DNA of 47,323 nucleotides from Elusimicrobiota bacterium (GTDB taxonomy: Bacteria > Elusimicrobiota > Elusimicrobia > Elusimicrobiales > UBA9959). Each line of letters starts with the position of its first letter. The stretch's first letter is position 1. Shown piece after piece: positions 39,829 to 47,323 of the stretch. The notes below the pieces were generated by a model that saw only the letters and a program-made list of their open reading frames with translations, was not told the origin of the DNA and searched no databases. The position numbers and the translations under genes were made by a program. Location: positions 1 through 47,323 of the forward strand of contig JACQPH010000023.1 in NCBI GenBank assembly GCA_016207645.1. The letters are read 5' to 3'.

Positions 39829-39915
39829 AAGGGGACGTAGTTGATTTTATGACTATTTATCCACAGTTCGATCAGGGTTGTTAGTAATAAGTCATATAGT
39901 AAACTACGTCCCCTT
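39829..39915. repeat. 87-bp inverted-repeat element (REP/MITE-like)
   Basis: AAGGGGACGTAGTT (39829-39842) and its exact inverse AACTACGTCCCCTT (39902-39915) bound the element. Inside them TATGACT is also repeated in inverted form, giving an imperfect palindrome of about 30 bp per arm. The interior is AT-rich, unlike its surroundings. The right arm includes the first two bases of the ribF stop codon, so it probably also ends transcripts. Confidence 0.75.
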
Positions 39916-40798
39916 ATTTAAAAAACTTATGGGCTTCGGCGACGTCGGATTTGATGTGGGTGATGAGGGAGTCGAGGGAGTGGAACTTGCGTTCGGGGCG
40001 GAGGTGCTTCAGGAAGGAGACTTCGATGGTTTTGCCGTAGATCAAGCGGTTGAAGTCCAGGAGGTGGGCTTCCAGGACCATTTTGCAGTCCAGGGTGTCC
40101 ACCGTCGGGCGGCGGCCCACGTTCAGGACCGCGTTGAAAACCTCCTGGCCTATCTTTACGGTCGCGGCAAAGATACCAGGGGGGAGGATCTTGGCGGGAT
40201 TGGCGCCTATATTCGCCGTCGGAAAACCGATCTTGCGGCCCAGGCCCGCGCCCTTGATAACGGGGCCGCTTACCGTGTAATTCCAGCCCAGACAATGGTT
40301 CGCTTCCTCCACCGCGCCCGCCCGCAGGTGCGCGCGGATAAGGCTTGAGGAGATCTTATGCCCGCCGCGGCGGGCGAAGGGGACAGCCTTGAAAGCGACA
40401 CCTGCCGCCGCGCTCGCGCATTTCAGATAATCCAGGTGGCCTTCCCTGCCACGCCCCACCGCGAAATCAGGCCCCACGCACAGGCCGCCCGCCTTGAACT
40501 TATCCAGTATAACGCCCGTGAAAAACTCGTCCGCGCTCATCCCGGACAGAGCCGGATCGAAATGCAGGGGCTCCACCAAGGCTACTCCCAGTTCTTTTAC
40601 CAGCCTTTCCCTCTCCTCGGGCAGCGTAATAAGACAATTCAGAGTTTCGCCCGAGAAAAAGAATTTAGGCGGGCGGGGGAAATAAACCACCCGGCTTCTC
40701 ATGCCAAGGCGCTTAGCCTCGCCCACCGCGGCGCGGATTATCTTACGGTGCCCCAGATGCACACCGTCGTAAGTGCCGATAGCCAGGTAATTAAGCAC
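39914..40798 (-). CDS. ribF: Bifunctional riboflavin kinase/FMN adenylyltransferase
   Basis: 294 residues. It turns riboflavin into FMN and then FAD. The N-terminal adenylyltransferase has the nucleotidyl-transferase motif GTYDGVHLGHRKII and the ISSSLIR motif. The C-terminal riboflavin kinase has GRKIGFPTANIG and the catalytic region VLNVGRRPTV. Length is normal. The start overlaps the truB stop by 8 bp, and the gene is last of the rimP-nusA-infB-rbfA-nrnA-truB-ribF cluster, a common bacterial order. It is separate from the riboswitch-controlled riboflavin operon at 4.5-8 kb, so FMN synthesis should not be subject to that switch. Confidence 0.96.
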   Translation of the reverse strand: MLNYLAIGTYDGVHLGHRKIIRAAVGEAKRLGMRSRVVYFPRPPKFFFSGETLNCLITLPEERERLVKELGVALVEPLHFDPALSGMSADEFFTGVILDKFKAGGLCVGPDFAVGRGREGHLDYLKCASAAAGVAFKAVPFARRGGHKISSSLIRAHLRAGAVEEANHCLGWNYTVSGPVIKGAGLGRKIGFPTANIGANPAKILPPGIFAATVKIGQEVFNAVLNVGRRPTVDTLDCKMVLEAHLLDFNRLIYGKTIEVSFLKHLRPERKFHSLDSLITHIKSDVAEAHKFFK

Positions 40799-41504
40799 GC
40801 ACGGCTCCCGTAACCGGCTTCAACAAAGCCAGCGCCGCCTCGGCGGACATAGCGGCCAGGGCTTCCGCGTTGACCGCGTCCTTAACGCTCCAGGAACCGA
40901 TGGAAAGCCGCCGCAGCGCCGAAAGATGCGCCCTCGAGCCCAGAGCGCGGCCCAGCTCATGCGCGATGGACCTGATATAAGTGCCGCCGGAACATTCTAT
41001 CACGAAATCCAGCGCCGGCGGCCGCGCCGCCCAGGAGAGCCAGCGGACCTGCACTTCCCGCCGCACCTCGGGCATAGGCTGGTTGGCGCGGGCCAGTTTG
41101 TACATGTGCCTGCCGTTCAGGCGGACGGCGGAATAAGGCGGGATCTGCTGTATTATCTTCCCGTTGAAAGCCTCGACCCCCTTCCTTACCGCCTCTTCGC
41201 CCAAATCCGGCGCCGGAGCTTCCGCCGTCACTTTACCCTCGGCGTCCCAGGTATCCGTCTCCGCACCGAACAGGATGGTCCCGCCGTAGCTCTTGGCCTG
41301 CCCCTGCATGGCCGACTGCCCCGAAGTAGCCGAGCCCACCAGGAAGATCAGCAGCCCCGTAGCCATGGGGTCCAAAGTCCCCGTATGGCCTATTTTTTTT
41401 ATGGAAAGCTTGTTGCGCAGCAGCTCCACCGCGTCATGGGAGGTTATCCCTTTCGGCTTGTCGAAAAGGAACAGGCCGGAAGGCCCCGGAGAAAGGGAGG
41501 TCAT
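40791..41504 (-). CDS. truB: tRNA pseudouridine-55 synthase
   Basis: 237 residues. It makes pseudouridine 55 in the T loop of tRNAs. The catalytic Asp is D45 in HTGTLDPMATGLL. Other family motifs are LFLFDKPKGITSHDAV, the SYGGTILFGAETDTWDAEG loop, IQQIPPYSAVRLNGRHMYKLAR and IECSGGTYIRSIAHELG. It is shorter than E. coli TruB (314) because the C-terminal PUA-like extension is missing, as in some other bacteria. Its start overlaps the stop of nrnA (ATGA) and its stop overlaps ribF, so translation is coupled on both sides. Confidence 0.96.
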   Translation of the reverse strand: MTSLSPGPSGLFLFDKPKGITSHDAVELLRNKLSIKKIGHTGTLDPMATGLLIFLVGSATSGQSAMQGQAKSYGGTILFGAETDTWDAEGKVTAEAPAPDLGEEAVRKGVEAFNGKIIQQIPPYSAVRLNGRHMYKLARANQPMPEVRREVQVRWLSWAARPPALDFVIECSGGTYIRSIAHELGRALGSRAHLSALRRLSIGSWSVKDAVNAEALAAMSAEAALALLKPVTGAVRA

Positions 41505-42496
41505 GTCTTCAAAAGCCCGGTGAGGACGGCTATTATCTTTTCCCGGACGTCGTGGAGGCTGCCCCTGACGCGGCAGCCCGCGGCGTTTCGGTGCCCGCCT
41601 CCGCCGAAGGATTTCGCCACCGCGCTGACGTCCAGGTGGCCGCGCGAGCGGAAGGTGACGCCGATGCGGTCATCTTCCTCGCGGAACATCACCGCGGCCT
41701 TGACGCCGGGAGGCATCAGGCCGAAATTGATCACGTTCTCGGTATGCTCGGAGCGGGCGCCGAGCTCCTTGAAATCGGAAGCCAGCAGGGTAAGGACCGC
41801 CAGCCTGCCGCCGGCCCGCATCTCCAGGCTCTCCAGGGCCCGGCCGAGGATCTTGAGCCCCTCGCAGGCCTTGGTGGCGTAAAGCAGGTCGTTGACGCGG
41901 GAGAACTTGAAGCCGGTCTCGAGCAGCCGGGAGGCCACCTCCAGCGTGCGCGGACTGGTGGCGGGGAAATGGAAGCGGCCGGTATCCGTGACGATGCCGG
42001 TGTAAAGGCAGGCGGCCTCGCGCTTGGTCACGTGCACGTTCATGTTGTAGAACAGGCGGTAGACGATCTCCGCGGTGGAAGAGGAATGCGGCTCCACGAT
42101 ATTGATATCGCCGTAGAACTCGGAGGTCTTGTGATGGTCCAGGTTCACCACTTTGGCGGCCCGCTTCAGCACCGGCTCCAGGTTGCCGCCGCGGGCGGGA
42201 TTGGAGCACTCCAGCAAAATGGCCGCGTCGAACCTGGCCTTGGAGGAAGGCGGACGGGAGCGGATGCCCTTCACATGCGGCAGGAAGCGCAGGTTCTCCG
42301 GCACCGGGTCCTGCGAGAAAGTGCGCACCTTCTTGCCCAGGCGCTTGAGCACCGAGGCTATGGCCAGCATGGAGCCTATGGTGTCCCCGTCCGGGTTCAG
42401 GTGCCCGGCCAGGAAGAACGTCTTGGAGGTCACTATCAGGTCCTCGAGACGCTTGTACTCGGTCTCCAGGTCCAGGGTTCTCATCTGGGTCTTCAT
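41501..42496 (-). CDS. nrnA: DHH-family nanoRNase/pAp phosphatase
   Basis: 331 residues from the ATG at 42496, which overlaps the rbfA stop (ATGA). DHH phosphoesterase motifs are complete: GHLNPDGDTIGS (residues 31-42), the LDHHKTSEFYGD motif, TGIVTDTGRFHF, and the DHHA1-type end GGGGHRNAAG. NrnA hydrolyses 2-5-nt RNA fragments and 3'-phosphoadenosine 5'-phosphate with Mn2+. Its place between rbfA and truB is conserved in many bacteria. A longer frame continues upstream inside rbfA but lacks family homology, so the ATG at 42496 is preferred. Confidence 0.93.
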   Translation of the reverse strand: MKTQMRTLDLETEYKRLEDLIVTSKTFFLAGHLNPDGDTIGSMLAIASVLKRLGKKVRTFSQDPVPENLRFLPHVKGIRSRPPSSKARFDAAILLECSNPARGGNLEPVLKRAAKVVNLDHHKTSEFYGDINIVEPHSSSTAEIVYRLFYNMNVHVTKREAACLYTGIVTDTGRFHFPATSPRTLEVASRLLETGFKFSRVNDLLYATKACEGLKILGRALESLEMRAGGRLAVLTLLASDFKELGARSEHTENVINFGLMPPGVKAAVMFREEDDRIGVTFRSRGHLDVSAVAKSFGGGGHRNAAGCRVRGSLHDVREKIIAVLTGLLKT

Positions 42497-42840
42497 TTTT
42501 CGGAACGGATCTGCTTGAAGATGTTCTCTATATGCGCGGCCTTCTCCGGGGTATCGTCGTATTTGAAGACCAGCTCCGGCACGGTCTTGATGCACAGCCG
42601 CTTGAAGAGCTGGGTGCGGATCTCCCTGGCATTGGCCTTGAGCAGCAGTTCCTTGCGCTGCTTCTCCGCCTCGGTGCCCAGCACGGAATAGTACACGTAG
42701 AGCACTTTCGCGTCCTTGGTCAGCTCCGTGCCGGTCAGCGTCAGCAGGCCGTGCGCGTTGACGCCGTTGACGTTGCGGAGCGCCTCGCTGATCTCGTGCA
42801 GGAACAGCTCCTTCAGCCTTTGATTCCTCTTCGCGCCCAT
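42493..42840 (-). CDS. rbfA: 30S ribosome-binding factor A
   Basis: 115 residues. A KH-like fold protein needed for late 16S rRNA processing. Motifs: RNQRLKELFLHEISEALRNV at the start, LTLTGTELTKDAKVLYVYYS in the middle and RLCIKTVPELVFKYDDTPE near the end. Length is normal. It follows infB by 3 bp and overlaps nrnA by 4 nt, the usual setting for rbfA. Confidence 0.95.
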   Translation of the reverse strand: MGAKRNQRLKELFLHEISEALRNVNGVNAHGLLTLTGTELTKDAKVLYVYYSVLGTEAEKQRKELLLKANAREIRTQLFKRLCIKTVPELVFKYDDTPEKAAHIENIFKQIRSEK

Positions 42841-42843
42841 AGT

Positions 42844-45313
<2,470 letters not shown>

Positions 45314-45342
<29 letters not shown>

Positions 45343-46675
45343 TTTTCACCTCTTCTGTCTTGGGAGCTTCTTCCTGTGCGGCGGCTTGCCCGTAGTTAGG
45401 GTTCTCTTCAAGAAATTTCTTCGCGCCGGCGATGATCTTCTGGGCGGTCTTCTCGCCTATGCCTTCCAGCGAGCAGAGCTCCTCCTCTGTCAGGCCGGCC
45501 ACGGTGCGGATATCCAGCACGTTCATGGTGATCAGGGTCTCGGCCACTTTTGCGCCTATGCCGTCGATCTTGAGCAGGTCCTGCATGGCCATGTCGGTGG
45601 TGCGCTTGTTGTCCTCAAAGCGCTGGCCTTCGGACTTGACCTCTATCTCCCAGCCGGTCAGGCGGCTGGCGAGGCGGATGTTCTGGCCCTCGCGGCCGAT
45701 GGCCATGGCCAGCTGGTCGTCGGGGACTATGATCTGGGCCCGCTTATTCTCTTTATCGAGGATCCTCACCGAGCTGACCGTGGCGGGGGAGAAGGACTTG
45801 GCTATCATCGTGAGCGTGTCTTCGATGTAGGGGATGAGGTCTATCTTCTCGTTGGAAAGCTCGTTCATGATGACGCGGATGCGCGAGCCGCGGATGCCGA
45901 CGCAGGCGCCGACGGGGTCCACTTTGGGGGAGTTGCTGCGGACCAGCACCTTGGCGCGGAAGCCGGGGTCGCGGACCACGTCGAGTATCTCTATGACCTT
46001 CTCGGAGATCTCGGGGACTTCGGCCTCGAACAGGGCTTTCAGGAAATTGCCGGAGGCGCGGGAGAGGACGATCTGCAGGCCCTTGTTCTCCTTGTCGACG
46101 CGGTGGATGATGGCGCGGACGCGCTGGTTCACGCTGTAATGCTCGCGGCGGATCTGCTCGGAAAAAGGAAGGATGGCCTCGGCTTTGCCGAGGTCCACGA
46201 AGATGTCGCGGCCGGCCACGTGGTGGACGAGCCCGGTGACGACTTCGCCCTCGCGGGGCTTGTACTCGTCGAAGATGCGGACCTTCTCGATCTCGCGTAT
46301 CTTCTGGATCAGCACCTGCTTGGCGGTCTGGGCGGCGATGCGGGAGAAGTCCTGTATCGGGACGGGGATGTGCACGTCGTCGCCGAGCTTGGCGTCCGGC
46401 TGGTGGGTCCGGGCTTCGGCCAGGGTGATCTCCAGCTCGGGGGTGACCACGGGGTCGGCCACTTTCTTCACGAGGAAGCCGGCCATTTCGCCGGTGTCGG
46501 GGTCGATGCCGGCCATGATCTGGGCGGTCTTGCCGAAATATTTGCGCAGCGCGCTCACGAGGGAGTCGGTGATGGTCTTGAAGACGTCCTCGCGCTTGAT
46601 GTTCTTCTCGCGCTCCAGCTGTTCGAGCGCCAGCAAAAGGTCCGATTTGTTCTTCTGTTCTTTGTTCGTGGTCAT
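45314..46675 (-). CDS. nusA: Transcription termination/antitermination factor NusA
   Basis: 453 residues. The N-terminal RNA-polymerase-binding domain (LLLALEQLEREKNIKREDVF) is followed by an S1 domain (GEVVTGLVHHVAGRDIFVDL) and KH1/KH2 (DPVGACVGIRGSRIRVIMNE, LAMAIGREGQNIRLASRLTG). A C-terminal pair of helix-hairpin-helix units (IDGIGAKVAETLI, LEGIGEKTAQKII) precedes a Glu-rich tail. NusA promotes pausing and hairpin-dependent termination. It follows rimP by 15 bp. In other bacteria the operon is autoregulated by NusA through leader termination, and a leader hairpin is present in front of rimP here. Confidence 0.98.
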
Positions 46676-46690
46676 TTTCTTACCCCTGTT

Positions 46691-47155
46691 TTATTTTCTT
46701 TTGAAGATCTCTTCGTCGGCCGGGTGGAGCCTGGCCTCTTCGATATCCTCAAGGCTGAATTTCAAACCGCCGGACAGGAGAGCCTGCCCGTTCTCAAAGC
46801 CTTCGATAGCGCCGTAATAGACGCGGGAGCCGTTCACCGGCCGCTTGAGCCTCACTTTCACCTGCCGGCCCGCGAAGCGCTTGAAATCCTTTTCCTTCCT
46901 GACGACGCGGTCCACTCCCGGGGACGAAACCTCCAGGAAATAGCCGTTCTCGTAAAAATTGTTGGTATCCAGGCACTCGCCCAGCTTCTCGCTCAGGGCC
47001 CCGCAGTCGTCCAGGTTGACCCCGCCGACCTCCCTGTCCACGAAGACCTGCAGCAGCGGCTTCCCGTTATGGCTGGCCAGCTTCAGGTCCGCCAGCTCAA
47101 AACCGCTCTCGGCCAGCACCTTCTCCACTTCCGTCTCTATAGCAGCCTTATCCAT
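46691..47155 (-). CDS. rimP: Ribosome maturation factor RimP
   Basis: 154 residues from ATG 47155, which has GGAGG 8 nt upstream. A start at 47200 would place codons in the leader terminator and is rejected. Family motifs: ETEVEKVLAESGFELADLKL, LLQVFVDREVGGVNLDDCGA, YFLEVSSPGVDRVVRKEKDF and FAGRQVKVRLKRPVNG. RimP assists 30S assembly. It opens the nusA-infB operon as in most bacteria. Confidence 0.96.
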   Translation of the reverse strand: MDKAAIETEVEKVLAESGFELADLKLASHNGKPLLQVFVDREVGGVNLDDCGALSEKLGECLDTNNFYENGYFLEVSSPGVDRVVRKEKDFKRFAGRQVKVRLKRPVNGSRVYYGAIEGFENGQALLSGGLKFSLEDIEEARLHPADEEIFKRK

Positions 47156-47173
47156 AAAATAGCCCTCCGATAC

Positions 47174-47198
47174 AAAAAAAAGCGGCTGAACTTCAGCC
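47174..47198 (-). terminator. Attenuator-like terminator in the rimP leader
   Basis: On the minus strand GGCTGAA-G-TTCAGCC is followed by GC and eight T residues (47181-47174), 19 nt before the rimP ATG. A terminator this close in front of its gene implies attenuation, as known for the E. coli nusA operon leader, although a terminator for an upstream gene is also possible. Confidence 0.7.
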
Positions 47199-47284
47199 AC
47201 CTTCCATGATATATATTAGCAATTCAGCACGTTAAAAACAAGGAAAATAGGAGAAAAACTACAGAACAGGTCATTGCGAATCTC

Positions 47285-47323
47285 GACTCGGAGGGTCGGC
47301 AGGGGCGTAGCCCCAGCCCCCCC
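47285..47323 (+). repeat. Possible start of another dispersed repeat, cut by the window edge
   Basis: GACTCGGAGGGTCGGCAGGG resembles the early part of the miniature element (GGTGGAGGGTTGGCAGGGG at copy 1). After that it diverges into GGGGC-GTA-GCCCC. The terminal GTAACT end is not seen, so this may be a related but distinct repeat. The 120 bp between it and the rimP leader terminator are AT-rich, and no gene is visible. Confidence 0.3.

Overview
The window is a GC-rich, densely packed bacterial chromosome segment with bacterial Shine-Dalgarno sites, intrinsic terminators, an FMN riboswitch and the classical rimP-nusA-infB-rbfA-nrnA-truB-ribF cluster. Several traits fit the phylum Elusimicrobiota best: very large tail-fibre-like surface proteins, PorV-like barrels, a eukaryote-type citrate synthase and many small dispersed repeats. 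That assignment is inference from gene content. No marker comparison was possible.

Layout. 1-4.3 kb: end of a stomatin/SPFH gene, hemW and valS. 4.3-8.2 kb: a miniature inverted-repeat element, then the riboflavin operon ribBA-ribH-ribD-ribE on the minus strand, led by an FMN riboswitch whose terminator touches the ribBA start codon. 8.2-15.8 kb: a surface/secretion block with a 1117-residue tail-fibre-like adhesin, a fibronectin-type protein ending in a gliding-type (CHU_C-like) C-terminal domain, a small protein that is little more than that domain, and a PorV-like barrel fused to TPRs. 15.8-25.7 kb: a signalling and motor block. The plus strand carries a HAMP histidine kinase, a membrane protein that joins a truncated FliF to FliG middle and C domains, and a translationally coupled coiled-coil GHKL ATPase. 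The minus strand converges on it with motA-motB-histidine kinase-three response regulators. No flagellar rod, hook, filament or export gene is present here. I regard this block as the best candidate for an undescribed system: a MotAB-driven, FliG-type machine in a locus shared with gliding-type surface proteins.

25.8-36.3 kb is central metabolism: an acyl-CoA dehydrogenase-EtfB-EtfA set whose EtfA carries two [4Fe-4S] motifs (electron-bifurcating architecture), a second copy of the miniature element, a HEAT-repeat protein, malic enzyme-phosphotransacetylase, a malate dehydrogenase interrupted by an in-frame amber codon, a eukaryote-type citrate synthase, and an Ldh_2-family dehydrogenase that could replace the broken enzyme. 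36.4-39.8 kb: tRNA-Met(CAU) with a strong terminator, greA behind an 11-G tract, a PilB/GspE ATPase, a short aspartokinase whose 3' end lies in a repeat, and a small membrane protein that may be leaderless. 39.8-47.2 kb: the ribF-to-rimP translation cluster on the minus strand, with an attenuator-like hairpin in front of rimP.

Four kinds of non-coding repeat recur: a ~170-bp terminal-inverted-repeat element (two copies, one carrying a nested 46-bp insert), a short hairpin family (three copies, with a compensatory base change), a CCCTCTACC-type simple repeat that encodes part of two signal peptides, and an 87-bp inverted element at the end of ribF.
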